Of a DNA stretch of 64,000 bases, positions 42,901 to 51,522 are shown in pieces. The notes below the pieces were generated by a model that made no database searches, was not told the origin of the DNA, and saw only the letters and a list, made by a program, of their open reading frames with translations. Positions within the stretch are counted from its first letter, which is position 1. Every line of letters starts with the position of its first letter. The position numbers were made by a program, and so were the translations under genes. This DNA comes from an uncultured Collinsella sp. (GTDB taxonomy: Bacteria > Actinomycetota > Coriobacteriia > Coriobacteriales > Coriobacteriaceae), in assembly GCA_902491765.1 (NCBI GenBank), contig CABUIY010000005.1:1-64000 (forward strand). Reading direction: 5' to 3'.

Positions 42901-44334
42901 GACGTTTAGGAAAAACGGCACCGGTCCTAGGGTAAACTGCTCGGTCCAATTGAGGTCGGTTCTTACCTGGAAGAGGGCCTTAATATTGCCGTATGCGGGG
43001 TCGTTGTTGTTACCCCAGGTTTTGCCCACCCAATCGTAGGCGAGCGAGCCGTACAGCTGTGTGGCGATATCCATCGTGAACAGCAGTGTGCAATGGTGGC
43101 GAAGGAGCTTGGTGTTTCTTGGATCGGTGCCCGAACCGGCACTCATGCTTTTGTACTGATTCCACTTCCCCTCCATCTCGTCGAGGTAGCGGTTTGCTTG
43201 CTTGGCGCCCGACTCGCGCGGTGACTTCTTCCAGTATTCCGGATCAGGGTTGCCCGAATCGTTCATGTAGCTGGCTGGTTTGTATCCTCCGCCAAACAGC
43301 ACGTACCCGGCAAACGAGAAGTCGAACAAAATGGGGAACGAGGGCATCCAGCACGTGAACTTATTGCCGCCGATGCCGGGAAACGCCGCCGGGAAATCAA
43401 ACGGAGTGATCTCTTGGTCCATGGTAGTGGGGACGATAGTGGTCGATCCGGATTCCGCCTTTGCCGCCGGCGCGGTAACAACGGCCATAGGGGATGAGAG
43501 CGTGTAGGTTTTGCCCTGGTAGTCGAGGACAAAGCGCAGCTTGCACCCTTCTTCCAGATGGCCCGAAGCTGCATCGAGGAACGTGTCTTCAAGCGTGAAC
43601 GTTGCCAGATTATCCGCACCCGATGCGCTGGCCTTGACTTGGCCAATCTGCGTGAAGGTTTCGGGTGAGCTGCCCGCGGCAGGCGCCACTTTGCTGATGC
43701 GCAGCGTTGCCTGTCCACCCTGTGGCAGATGTGCCTGCACGGTAAAGGCGTGCGTATCGGGCTGCTCGTTTGCCGTGTCGTCCTTCGGCAATGTCATGAA
43801 CGTGGCTTCAGCGTACTGGATGTCCCATTCGTCGAATGTGAGCTGGCGGAAGTACGGCTCGCCGTCGGAAAGCGGACGCGTGGGCGCGGTTATGGCGGTG
43901 CCGCCCTGGATACGCGCAAGGGGAATCTCGACATCACGGTAGCCCGCCATGCTAATGGAGATGCCGCCGTTAAAGTCGTACGCGTCGAGAAGCGTTGCCT
44001 CGTCCACGTAGCCTTCCGAAAGAGGCGCGACCTCAAAGATGGCCGTGCCTTCGTCATCGGTCGTGGCGGTGAGCTGCTTGCCTGCGGCGTAGCGCGATGT
44101 GAGCGTGACCTGGGCACCCGTGATGGGCGTATTCTTGTTGGCGACGTCGACCACGACCACACCGAACATGGTGCGCGAGAGCACCAAGACCTTGAAGGGA
44201 TCATCTTCGTCGGCGTATGCCTCGGTGGGGGCGAACGGCAGCAGGAATGCATTTTTGCTTCCCGGCACGCGAGGCAGCATGATGCCTGCCAACGAGGATG
44301 CTCCGGCAACAAGTAACGAACGGCGATCAAGCAT
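39967..44334 (-). CDS. Large Tat-exported, sortase-anchored surface protein
   Basis: This 1455-residue protein starts at the ATG at 44334 (GGGAG upstream). The start gives a twin-arginine signal, LDRRSLLVAGASSLAGIML. An immunoglobulin-like/carboxypeptidase-regulatory-type domain follows (ITGAQVTLTS, then DDEGTAIFEV), with long unique beta-rich regions to about 1330. A Ser/Gly-rich stalk, an LAGTG sorting motif, a hydrophobic helix and a basic tail end the protein. Tat export of a cell-wall-anchored protein suggests folding or cofactor loading before export. Its function is not recognised. The adjacent LuxR gene probably regulates it. Confidence 0.85.
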   Translation of the reverse strand: MLDRRSLLVAGASSLAGIMLPRVPGSKNAFLLPFAPTEAYADEDDPFKVLVLSRTMFGVVVVDVANKNTPITGAQVTLTSRYAAGKQLTATTDDEGTAIFEVAPLSEGYVDEATLLDAYDFNGGISISMAGYRDVEIPLARIQGGTAITAPTRPLSDGEPYFRQLTFDEWDIQYAEATFMTLPKDDTANEQPDTHAFTVQAHLPQGGQATLRISKVAPAAGSSPETFTQIGQVKASASGADNLATFTLEDTFLDAASGHLEEGCKLRFVLDYQGKTYTLSSPMAVVTAPAAKAESGSTTIVPTTMDQEITPFDFPAAFPGIGGNKFTCWMPSFPILFDFSFAGYVLFGGGYKPASYMNDSGNPDPEYWKKSPRESGAKQANRYLDEMEGKWNQYKSMSAGSGTDPRNTKLLRHHCTLLFTMDIATQLYGSLAYDWVGKTWGNNNDPAYGNIKALFQVRTDLNWTEQFTLGPVPFFLNVNPWVLAKLALAVGAHTHGSGAAFFKNISLDYSNTSGSFTIQIGLAVTFGAGVAGVASSAVRGAASLTLFIGYEKADGHQLPRLRVGADVDVDVILQFVMFKWTTKAWSGSWPTLLDSWNMSVNNGNQYVLQRSELALGGDTPYTLDARFGMPGNIEAGGVPQFIASATIVTNAELLARAEVKAAVVNAAPVARDWEQAVTRIELEADAESDDTGQIEHFVHALIENGENAASMYKYTYIGQAKDAAADPNANSAGVSEDERGGIKPSSDNVLFAGVLSEAHMKLTVIAGVECLFRIASVRYGDNGRSRLVVHTKANGTWSAPTPVDFPLGFGEGDVERDGIYDYDFDVVEYTDGRGNQDAYVLLVSGERPDGDNTLFDTASTAGILSVVRLRISNGGVRVISHTSWRSISRGRLQEDGYHCLQCPRITVGKTLVDGRLSGAYLHRRGTTAEKALGSEAEVSLECFTLWSDDLGDSLTFRQVLRFPQAPSSIELGEPENINGKMVVPVAYETADGCGCASYAVIGQSIAGWGVMSPDATVPRAVPWPQHSGFLATVNEQLQHITWARGASAFATQPVGAAGCGPASFSVSNNGRCVLYVENTDGKVGQTYDEEGNPVAVTGKHFRIFASALAGDLFTEPFVMCELDHPVDQITTFLTSGGMLSALATHIVSAEKSEAELHGIEVPLVACATPTGAVATSGAVVPGVAGESFMVTVRNDGNTLLTAGTIDLYREGSSQPFSSASIGFGVNARMASIYDPELAEDASANDMAHVKYAPETLGARFATHPLVADNGNAVLAPGCTAQFRMSFAIPESWSDEVGKRVTLYAKARNLVALDPVTLEEIRPGANSALGAVLHELHVPDAACERSEVQVGVCDSADTTGLHDAPMTADSDSGSSGGGTDEGGGSGGSSSGSGKDHGNNKRSGKAGALAGTGDVNVPLTVAAAALAAAGASLVAYSARRTALETDTADEVNSDRPR

Positions 44335-44489
44335 CTTTGGCTCCCATCCCGCAGGTATCGGTGGAAATAATCCAATTTTGCGAGAAGGTTCCCCGTGGCG
44401 GTAGTGCCGTTCAAGGGTCAAAATGTCCAAATTGATTGAGCGAAGCGCCGGGTTCCGGAACGCGTTCGATGCGCTTGGCAGCCCGGTTG

Positions 44490-45494
44490 CTAACGCAACA
44501 TATGCGCGACCAGCTCGGCGCGTGTGCCGATGCCAAGCTTTGCGTATACGCCGGATAGGCGGTTTTTGACGGTGCCCGGCGATACTCCCATATGGCGTGC
44601 GATTTCGGCGTTGGTCCACCCGCGACAGGCGAGCATGGCCATGGTGAATTCCGTGGTCGTTAAATCGTCGGCCACGTCCTCGCCCGAATCAGGGTTGTGG
44701 ATGCGTCGCCAGCCGTAGCTGAATCGATACGTAATCTCGATGATGCGTGCGAAATCGTCAGGGTATTGCGATTTTAGGCATGCCTCGATGAGTCCCTGCA
44801 AAAGGCCGTGGTGCTCGCCAATGAGCTCGATAAGGCCGTCGGGGCGCGCAATGTTCCAAGTGGCTCCGAAGTGCGTTTTTGCGGCGTCGATATCCTTGAG
44901 GCTCATGCATGCCATGGAAGCTGCCAGGTGCAGGAACAGCTCCGAGATGGGATAGCTTCCCTGTTTCATGATCAGGGCGTTTTCCGCCATGCCCAGACTG
45001 CGGCCATATTCGCCGCGCAGGTACAGGGCATGCGCCATCACGTAGCTGGCGAACAGGCGCAGGCCTTCGGGCAGATGCGCCGCAAGCGGATAAAACTCTT
45101 CGGCGGAATACGGGGAAGGCAAGTGCAGCAGGACGCTCGCGGCGGAGGCGAACAGGATATGCGTGGCGTGGACGGCGGGCGATTCCTCGTCAGTTGGCGT
45201 ATCGAGGATGCCCGCAAGGCACCGGCGGGCATCGGCGATACGGTTGAGCGACAGACTGGCATATCCGCAGATAAGGCATGCGGAATAGCGCAGTGCGGGG
45301 TCGGTGGCGTCAAGATAAGGGCGCGCCGTCTTGGCAGCGAGGGTGGCCTGTCCGCGAAAGTACAGCGCTTCTGCCGTGGCAATGGCGCGCGAATCGGGGT
45401 CGGAAATGCCTGCAACCGCAGCGTCAATCTGCCCCGGCACAAAGGCGGTGCACATCAACGGCATGGGAATGCGCGGGTAGCCATCGCAGTCCAT
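44490..45494 (-). CDS. LuxR family regulator with MalT-like helical sensor
   Basis: This 334-residue protein has an N-terminal region of TPR-like helical repeats (AEALYFRGQATLAAKTARPYL, then HALYLRGEYGRSLGMAENAL). The C-terminal LuxR helix-turn-helix is GWTNAEIARHMGVSPGTVKNRL. The ATG at 45494 follows GGGAG. It lies 155 bp upstream of the large surface-protein gene on the same strand and is its likely regulator. Coriobacteriia encode many such proteins beside surface or redox genes. Confidence 0.88.
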   Translation of the reverse strand: MDCDGYPRIPMPLMCTAFVPGQIDAAVAGISDPDSRAIATAEALYFRGQATLAAKTARPYLDATDPALRYSACLICGYASLSLNRIADARRCLAGILDTPTDEESPAVHATHILFASAASVLLHLPSPYSAEEFYPLAAHLPEGLRLFASYVMAHALYLRGEYGRSLGMAENALIMKQGSYPISELFLHLAASMACMSLKDIDAAKTHFGATWNIARPDGLIELIGEHHGLLQGLIEACLKSQYPDDFARIIEITYRFSYGWRRIHNPDSGEDVADDLTTTEFTMAMLACRGWTNAEIARHMGVSPGTVKNRLSGVYAKLGIGTRAELVAHMLR

Positions 45495-45576
45495 CTTCCA
45501 TCTCCCATCAGGTGGCAACAATGCAGCAATTGTACTCCTGTTGCTCGGTGCTGGAATTTGTGGGTATCGCCTACGA

Positions 45577-45909
45577 TTATGCCGAACGTATAAAGGAAGA
45601 GTCTATTGGCGATGCTTCCAAGGTGGCTACCGAAGCCTGTCTGACCTTGGGATATAGAAAAACTGCCACCCCTGCAAAAAGCTCTGCCGCAGCGATGGGA
45701 AACGCATCTTCTGGGCATTCCGGCGTCTCCAGCCAGCGCTGGACTGCTGCTGTCGCCTGCGCGTTGGCGAGCGGGGCGTGGGGACCGTCCGGCGACCAGC
45801 GGTGACGGGCGAGCCCTGCCGCGTACGTGGGACTCCATCGGCGTAGACCCGTGACCCCCATGGCATCGGAGAAGTTCACCATGGCGTCCAGGACTTTACC
45901 GTCCGGCAC
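45577..45909 (-). CDS. Unrecognised open frame, perhaps a remnant
   Basis: A 110-residue GTG-started frame reads AMGVTGLRRWSPTYAAGL and RWLETPECPEDAFPIAAAEL. The frame is open further upstream without a clear ribosome-binding site. Its composition is plausible for protein, but no family is recognised. It may be the tail of a decayed gene. Confidence 0.25.
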   Translation of the reverse strand: MPDGKVLDAMVNFSDAMGVTGLRRWSPTYAAGLARHRWSPDGPHAPLANAQATAAVQRWLETPECPEDAFPIAAAELFAGVAVFLYPKVRQASVATLEASPIDSSFIRSA

Positions 45910-46084
45910 GTCCAGCCTAGCGGCTCTCTTGAACCCAAGGTTGAAAGGGGGCGTTGTACAAGGCGAATGGGGCCGAGTGGAAGTGGATCAAAAGAGCGTT
46001 ACTTGACGTTTCATGCATAATGCCAACCGCCCCGCGACATCACGTTCGCAGCGCGCAGGGGCCGGAGAATCTTCGCGATGAGAG

Positions 46085-46129
46085 TTGACGTCTAATACCT
46101 TGCATCATATAGTGTGTATAGCATAGTAT
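46085..46129 (+). promoter_or_regulatory. Promoter and operator of the PadR operon
   Basis: TTGACG (46085-46090), a 17-bp spacer and TATAGT (46108-46113) form a strong promoter. ATATAGT...AGTATAT around 46107-46129 is an imperfect dyad over the -10 and start site, suitable for PadR autorepression. Confidence 0.75.
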
Positions 46130-46150
46130 ATGACGAGAGGAGGTGTGCGG

Positions 46151-46471
46151 ATGGAGGCACAGATGAAGCGCGGCTTCCTGGAGGCCTGCGTGCTCGCGGC
46201 CGTCTCCGGCGAGGAGTCCTACGGCTACCAGATCGTGAAGGACGTACCGGCGAGCATGGGGCTCACGGAGTCGACGCTCTACCCGCTGCTCAAGCGCCTG
46301 GAGAAAGCCGGGTGCATCACGGCGCGCTCCGCCGAGCACAACGGGCGGCTGCGCCGGTACTACCGCATCACGGACGACGGGCGAGCACGCATCGAGGAGT
46401 TCCTGGCCGAGTGGCCGTCCGTACGGGAGATTTACGCATACGTTGAGGGGGCGCACCATGACGCGCGATGA
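46151..46471 (+). CDS. PadR family transcriptional regulator
   Basis: This 106-residue protein starts at the ATG at 46151, 7 nt after AGGAGG. RGFLEACVLAAVSGEESYGYQI and STLYPLLKRLEKAGCI with GRLRRYYRIT are the PadR winged-helix signature. It is the short PadR type lacking a C-terminal extension. It overlaps the DUF1700 gene by 14 nt, the standard PadR-DUF1700 envelope-stress arrangement. Confidence 0.95.
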   Translation: MEAQMKRGFLEACVLAAVSGEESYGYQIVKDVPASMGLTESTLYPLLKRLEKAGCITARSAEHNGRLRRYYRITDDGRARIEEFLAEWPSVREIYAYVEGAHHDAR

Positions 46472-47081
46472 GTTTCTGGGCCGGTTGGGCGAGCTGCTCG
46501 CCTGCCTGCCGGCCGAGCAGGTGGAGGAGACCAAGGCGTTCTATGCGGAGGCCATCGCTGACCGCATGGAGGACGGTATGAGCGAGGAGGAGGCCGTGGC
46601 CGCCATGGGCACACCCGGCGAGGTGGCGGAGGCCACGCTCGACGACCTGCCCGCCGTGCCGCGCGCGATCGCGAGGACGCGCCGGCGCAGCACCACGCTG
46701 CTGTGGGTGCTGACCATCGTGGGCTCCCCGGTGTGGGTGCCGCTGCTCGCCGCCTTCGCCGCCGTGGCCGTCACGGTCTATATCTGCATCTGGGTGCTGG
46801 CGCTCTGCGTGTGCATCGTCGCGGTGGCACTCGGGGGCGTGGGCGTAGTTGGGCTCCTGCTTGCCGTAAGCGGCGTCATCATCGGCCACTTCCCGTACGC
46901 CCTCGCCTCGGCGGGCGTGGGGCTCGGCCTCGTCGGCGTGGCGCTCTTCGTTGGTGCTGGCGCTTGGGCAGCCTCAAAACAAATTGCGCGCCTCTCGGCG
47001 CTCTGGGCGAGGAAGGCCGCCTCGCCCTTCTGGAAGGGTAAGGGCGAGAAGGGCGGCGCTGCCGCGCATCTCGCGGCGTAG
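46458..47081 (+). CDS. DUF1700 (HAAS) membrane protein
   Basis: This 207-residue protein has an N-terminal HAAS helical domain (RDEFLGRLGELLACLPAEQVEE, then MSEEEAVAAMGTPGEVAE). Three or four membrane helices follow (residues 85-160) with a basic tail. It is translated from an ATG inside the padR end behind GAGGGGG. Such proteins act with PadR regulators at the membrane, perhaps sensing envelope state. Confidence 0.92.
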   Translation: MTRDEFLGRLGELLACLPAEQVEETKAFYAEAIADRMEDGMSEEEAVAAMGTPGEVAEATLDDLPAVPRAIARTRRRSTTLLWVLTIVGSPVWVPLLAAFAAVAVTVYICIWVLALCVCIVAVALGGVGVVGLLLAVSGVIIGHFPYALASAGVGLGLVGVALFVGAGAWAASKQIARLSALWARKAASPFWKGKGEKGGAAAHLAA

Positions 47082-47096
47082 AAAGGAGTGAGTACC

Positions 47097-47351
47097 ATGA
47101 CCAGTGCGAAGAAGATCTACCTCGCCGTGGCGGGCGGGCTCGTTGCCGCGGGTGTTGTCCTCGCGGGTATTGGCTTTATCGCTTCGGGTTTCGACCCGGC
47201 CGTGTTCACAACCCAAATAGACACACGCGACAGCACCATCGTGCTCGGCGGCGTCGAGGTGGACGACCCGATGGGCCTCCCCCTCATCGAGCAGCTCGCC
47301 AATCTGGGCGAGATCGACACCTCCGGCGTCGCGGATCCCGCCGCGCCCTAG
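47097..47351 (+). CDS. Small membrane protein of the PadR operon
   Basis: This 84-residue protein starts at the ATG at 47097 behind AAAGGAG. One membrane helix (AVAGGLVAAGVVLAGIGFIA) is followed by a short exposed part with DSTIVLGGVEVDDPMGLP. It resembles the N-terminus of DUF4097-type putative adhesins that usually follow DUF1700 genes, but is much shorter. It may be a truncated form. Confidence 0.65.
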   Translation: MTSAKKIYLAVAGGLVAAGVVLAGIGFIASGFDPAVFTTQIDTRDSTIVLGGVEVDDPMGLPLIEQLANLGEIDTSGVADPAAP

Positions 47352-47764
47352 GCGCAGCGAGCCCGGGCGCTCTGCCCGCCAAGCTGCGTAAGCCGGCGAA
47401 ACCCGAACCTCAACCTCTACGCAACTGGCCCCAAGCCTGCGCCGATTCGCTCTCAGCGCCGCGCGGGGGCCCGTGACGCATGCCCAAAAAGGTACGAGGA
47501 GAAAGGAACGCGATGACGACAACCACGCCCTTCCGCCTTCACGGGGCCACGCAGGACCGGAAGCGACTGGGCCGTGCGGTGGGGCTGTGCTTGGATTGGC
47601 TACACTGATATGGACAGTTCCGTGAGGGGCGCGAGAGGCGGGACTCTGGGGAGATCTTCGAGGAGGAGTGTCTCGACTGGAAGCGCGGGTTCAGTGGAGC
47701 AGGAACCTAATCTCTGTCTCTCTTGCTTTTTTGATTTGTTGAGAAGCCGGCATTTGGGGGCATT
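47352..47764. other. Region with only a 31-codon frame
   Basis: A tiny frame at 47513-47608 behind AAAGGA begins MTTTTPFRLHG and stops after 31 codons. It is likely the broken 5' end of a gene of the PadR operon. No other coding signal was found. Confidence 0.4.
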
Positions 47765-48448
47765 TTGGATAGCGAACAGTTCAAACAAGAAGCTGAGAAA
47801 ATAGAACAAAGCCTGAGTGCCTTGAGAGTCGCCGAGCGCAATGCAGTGATTCCCTTCATGAACGGCGACTTTACCCAATGGGATCTATATCTGGCATCCT
47901 CCTCTGAGTATGCGATGAGACTGATAGACGGATTCATCTCCATGTTCGAGTCGAGGAATCTTGTTTGCGTCGCCCAGCTTCTCCGCGCACAGGTTGGAGT
48001 CTGCCTGCGGACATTCGCATTATTCGCCGCCGAAGACCAGGATGACTTTCTCAAGCAGGTGTTTCAAGGTGTGCCTGTGAACAAGCTGAAAGATTTCTCG
48101 GGTGAGAAGATGTCCGATGGAAGACTTCAAGACTTACACGAGAAGTTCGATCCAAAGGTAAAAGATGTATACAAGGTGACGTCTGGATTCGTCCACTTCT
48201 CCATTGATATTCTGCCGAGCATGGGTGTGCCTGGGGAGGGCTATGAGGTCGAGTTTAATTTTGGAGCCGAGCCCAACGAGAGAAACAATGCGCCTCTCGT
48301 GGAATGCGGCAAGGCGTTCTGCCACTATGTCGACCTGCATCTCCAGATGCTCCATAAGGTGATTGCTTCGGATGAATGGTATGCCGATCGATTTCGTATC
48401 GATTCCGATGGTCCTGCAGACGAGGCCTCGAAAAGCGAGAAGGTGTAG
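47765..48448 (+). CDS. Hypothetical soluble protein
   Basis: This 227-residue protein has no membrane segment and no recognised family. It is acidic and largely helical (SEQFKQEAEKIEQSLSAL, then FVHFSIDILPSMG). The proposed start is a TTG at 47765 with a weak GGGGG upstream, so the true start is uncertain. Codon use is lower in GC than its neighbours and it is flanked by decayed genes, which suggests acquisition. No partner gene is evident. Confidence 0.6.
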   Translation: MDSEQFKQEAEKIEQSLSALRVAERNAVIPFMNGDFTQWDLYLASSSEYAMRLIDGFISMFESRNLVCVAQLLRAQVGVCLRTFALFAAEDQDDFLKQVFQGVPVNKLKDFSGEKMSDGRLQDLHEKFDPKVKDVYKVTSGFVHFSIDILPSMGVPGEGYEVEFNFGAEPNERNNAPLVECGKAFCHYVDLHLQMLHKVIASDEWYADRFRIDSDGPADEASKSEKV

Positions 48449-48572
48449 GTCGAACGCATTGACGCTGCCTTGACAGCATCCCGATATGATAACGAATGGG
48501 AGGTTCCCTGCGAAATGTGCGCCTCTGTATATTCTCGCTAGGACGCCCTCGACCGATAAGGCATCGTTGAGT

Positions 48573-48850
48573 TCAATTTGAGTTCAGCTCGGGTGCCTGA
48601 AATCGCCCAACTCTGATAAAAGGGGAGACGACGGTACACCACGTAGACGAGAGGCTATGGAAGTGCACGATTTGATTATATTGGCGCGCTAAACCGCCCC
48701 GCTGCCCAACTTGAACTCCGCTCACGCGTGTATGGGGCTGCGAGAGGTAACGGCCTGCGGCCTCCTTTGTGTGCTCGATGATATCTTCGAGCATGCCGGG
48801 CATGGCGGAGACATTCGCTGCAATCCAGCCGTGTTCAAGCGCCGTTTCGG
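48573..48850 (-). pseudogene. N-terminal fragment of an Orc1-like AAA ATPase (second copy)
   Basis: The reverse frame reads IAANVSAMPGMLEDIIEHTKEAA then RVSGVQVG before losing similarity. It matches the remnant at 32289-32760 at both DNA and protein level. No P-loop remains in frame. Confidence 0.55.
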
Positions 48851-48976
48851 ATAGGAGCGAGAGGGGGCTGTCTTGCCCGTTTCCCTTGCACCCGTAAAGA
48901 TGGTTGACAGTTTGGGGTCTCCCGGGTCTTTAGCTTTTACCGTGCTAGATGCCTCATGGAAACTGTTGGACTTTAA

Positions 48977-49485
48977 TCAGACAGACCCAGCATGTCGTTT
49001 TCCTCCATGAGGACATCGGCTAAAACCGCAACACCTATGCTTGTTTAAGCAAACTTCCTGATAGTCGTGGAGCTGCTGTAGCCCGACATGCAGGACATCG
49101 CTCGGCTTAAACACCGGATGCCGCATCCGCGAAACGAGTTGCGGTGCACCCTGTTCCAAAAGGTTGCCAAGTACCATGGCGTGAGCGTTGGGGTAGCCAT
49201 CATTCAGCGTGGATACATCCGGATGCGCATAGATCCAGACGATTCCAACGTTCTCGTATTTCCCGTGCAGGTAATCGAAGAGGGCAAGCGACGCCATACA
49301 GTTGCCGCCGACGGTCACGACTCTGTCGGGGTTTTCTGCCGTAAGCTTCCTCTGCGCATCCTGAATTCCCGCCAGGACTTCGTCCTCGGCACAGATGCGA
49401 ACTGCCTCCCATTTCTCATGTCCAAGTTTTGGGACGCGTTTCGCAATGCCGAGTGGGACCCCTGGACAGTCGGATCACGTGGTGG
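48977..49485 (-). pseudogene. Arginase-family fragment fused to a topoisomerase A tail
   Basis: From 49485 down to about 49030 the reverse frame reads PLGIAKRVPKL, VVTVGGNCMASLALFDYL and GIVWIYAHPDVSTLN. This is the arginase/agmatinase fold with the metal motifs GGDHS and DAHAD altered to GGNCM and YAHPD. In another frame the end (about 48977-49015) reads DVLMEENDMLGLSD-stop, similar to LMKENDMPSLFD at the end of the topoisomerase A-like protein. Both ends are truncated, so this is a chimera of relics. Confidence 0.55.
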
Positions 49486-50614
49486 CCCCCTTTGAGAGGG
49501 TCACGAGCATGGTGGTCCCGTTCTCGGAACTTGCTTCGACCTCTACCGTGCCGCCGTGTAGGGCTGCAATCTCCCAAACAAGCGCTAGCCCGAGTCCTGC
49601 GCCACCGTATGCCCTGCTGCGGGATTTATCCAGGCGAAAGAACGGTTGGAAGATGCTCTCACGGTACTGCTTGGGTATTCCCGGGCCCTGGTCCTCGACT
49701 CGCAGGAACACGTGGCTGTCGTTATCGCAGATGGAGACGGTAACGCTCGAGTCGGTGCGGCTATAGCGGATGGCGTTTTCGACCAGGTTGAACACCAGCC
49801 GATAGAGGAGCGCATCGTTCCCGATTACTAAAGCGTCTCCAGCACAATTGAGGGCTATGCCCTTATTTTCGGCAAGTGGCGCAAGGTCGGTGAGGACCTC
49901 TTCGGACAAGGGACCAAGTTCAACATCGTCCTCGCAAGGAACGCTGCGGAGCTCACTCATCTCGAGCAATACCTTGGTCATTCGCGACATTCGCTCAGTT
50001 TGTTCTTGTAGCAGGCCGAGCAGCTCGGCTGTTTCGGGTTGCAAACCGGAGTGCTCGGAGATGAATAGTTCAATCTGTGCCTGCATAAGGGCGAGCGGGG
50101 TGCGCAACTCGTGCGCGGCGTTGCCGGTAAACTGACGCTGTGCAGAGAACCCTTCGTCGAGTCGGCCAATCATATCGTTGAATGAGGCGCTGCATCGCTG
50201 CAGTTCGGTGGGTACATCTTTGCTGAGTCTGATTTCGCTTAGGTTGTCAGGCTGCACGCGCTCAACCTGGGCTGCAAAAGCCCGTAGCGGTTTGAGTGCA
50301 TGGCCGCTCACAAAGTATGCCAACACGCCGCCAAGGAGTGTGATTCCAGCCGTGATACACCAGGTTGTCGTGCCAAAAGACTCCTGTGCGTCGTTTACGA
50401 CGATCGTGACCTCGTCATCGAGGGACGCTTTCGTTGGGTCGAACGCCTGGGACGAATCTTCGCCGGTTGCGTTAAAGGCCGAGATATTACTGCCGATGGC
50501 ATCCATATAGCGCATGCCCGTATAGCCGACCAGGCAGTTCGTCAGCACGCATGCCGCACACGTGAGCAGTGCCGTCATAATCGTTATGCGCCATTGAAGG
50601 GAAAGCCTTTTCAT
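49475..50614 (-). CDS. Sensor histidine kinase
   Basis: This 379-residue kinase has an N-terminal membrane helix (about 10-32) and a short extracytoplasmic loop. A second helix (about 83-105), a HAMP segment, the phospho-acceptor His168 in NAAHELRTPL and ATP-site motifs NLVENAIRYS, VEDQGPGIP and GGAGLGLAL follow. Its start overlaps the response-regulator stop by 4 nt. The pair is divergent from the envelope redox module, which it probably senses or controls. Confidence 0.95.
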   Translation of the reverse strand: MKRLSLQWRITIMTALLTCAACVLTNCLVGYTGMRYMDAIGSNISAFNATGEDSSQAFDPTKASLDDEVTIVVNDAQESFGTTTWCITAGITLLGGVLAYFVSGHALKPLRAFAAQVERVQPDNLSEIRLSKDVPTELQRCSASFNDMIGRLDEGFSAQRQFTGNAAHELRTPLALMQAQIELFISEHSGLQPETAELLGLLQEQTERMSRMTKVLLEMSELRSVPCEDDVELGPLSEEVLTDLAPLAENKGIALNCAGDALVIGNDALLYRLVFNLVENAIRYSRTDSSVTVSICDNDSHVFLRVEDQGPGIPKQYRESIFQPFFRLDKSRSRAYGGAGLGLALVWEIAALHGGTVEVEASSENGTTMLVTLSKGATT

Positions 50615-51285
50615 TCGCTATCCTCCATAACGTAGCCCTCTCCAATCCGATTGCGAATCGGGTCGTATCCCAAAGCGCTGCGTAGCTTTTTGCGGAGTGA
50701 CGAGATGTGAACGCGGGTTGCGTTGCTAAAGCTGTTCACGCTGCTATCCCAAACGTGTTCGATAAGCTCCTCTTGACTTACCGGACGCCCCTGATTAAGC
50801 ATCAGGTATTCCAAGATTCCCGTTTCCTTGCGCGTAAGAGATAAGGCCTCGCTGTCCACGGAAGCGATGCGCGCCTTGGTGTCAAAGCGGAGCTTTCCAC
50901 AGGTTAATACTATGTCGCTTTGTGCGAAGCGTCTGAGGGTGAGGCTGCGGATCCTTGCCGCAAGTTCGTCCAGATGAAACGGCTTGGTGAGGTAATCGTT
51001 GGCGCCGGCATCGAGTCCGGCGACTTTATCGGATACTTCGCCACGCGCGGACAGAATCAGCACTTTGGTCTCGCAGTCGGTTTTCCTAAGTTCCCTAAGC
51101 ACGGTCATGCCGTCGATACGGGGAAGGTTGAGGTCGAGTACCACGAGGTCAAAGACTTCGACGCCCAGCAGGTCGAGCGCCTCCTGCCCGTCGTGGCAGC
51201 AGTCGACGCTGTACGCCAAGTTTCGCAAGCTGCGCGCGATTGCGTCGCACAGCGCCCGCTCGTCCTCGACGATCAAAATACGCAT
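50611..51285 (-). CDS. OmpR/PhoB family response regulator
   Basis: This 224-residue regulator starts at the ATG at 51285 behind AAGGAGA. The receiver domain shows the acidic pair in VEDER and phospho-acceptor Asp51 in VVLDLNLPRIDG. The C-terminal winged helix (LSLTRKETGILEYLML, then FSNATRVHISSLRKKL) binds DNA. It is the first gene of the two-component operon. The 90-bp gap to the divergent redox genes contains the likely target site. Confidence 0.95.
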   Translation of the reverse strand: MRILIVEDERALCDAIARSLRNLAYSVDCCHDGQEALDLLGVEVFDLVVLDLNLPRIDGMTVLRELRKTDCETKVLILSARGEVSDKVAGLDAGANDYLTKPFHLDELAARIRSLTLRRFAQSDIVLTCGKLRFDTKARIASVDSEALSLTRKETGILEYLMLNQGRPVSQEELIEHVWDSSVNSFSNATRVHISSLRKKLRSALGYDPIRNRIGEGYVMEDSE

Positions 51286-51375
51286 AACAGTCTCCTTGCA
51301 CATTTCAAATCGCGCTTAACACGGATTTTATAGCCGATATGGTCCAATGGTCGCGTAACGAAAGGAGTGGTCAGG

Positions 51376-51522
51376 TTGTTCAAAGCGGTAAAACCCGTGG
51401 TACAGGTCGCTTTGTTGATCGTCGGAATTGCCATGGTGTGCTTTGGCGTTATGCGTGGCGAGGCAGATGCCGTGCTGGCCAAAGCGATTAGGCTGTGCTT
51501 GGAGTGTATCGGAATTGGATAA
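51376..51522 (+). CDS. CD1871A-type small CXXC membrane protein
   Basis: This 48-residue protein is translated from a TTG 8 nt after AAAGGAG. One membrane helix (VVQVALLIVGIAMVCFGVM) is followed by MRGEADAVLAKAIRLCLECIGIG, with Cys41 and Cys44 in the CLEC motif. This is the CD1871A CXXC family, which occurs next to polyferredoxins and thioredoxin-like lipoproteins in anaerobes. It probably relays electrons or thiol equivalents across the membrane. The next gene's start codon overlaps its stop. Confidence 0.85.
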   Translation: MFKAVKPVVQVALLIVGIAMVCFGVMRGEADAVLAKAIRLCLECIGIG

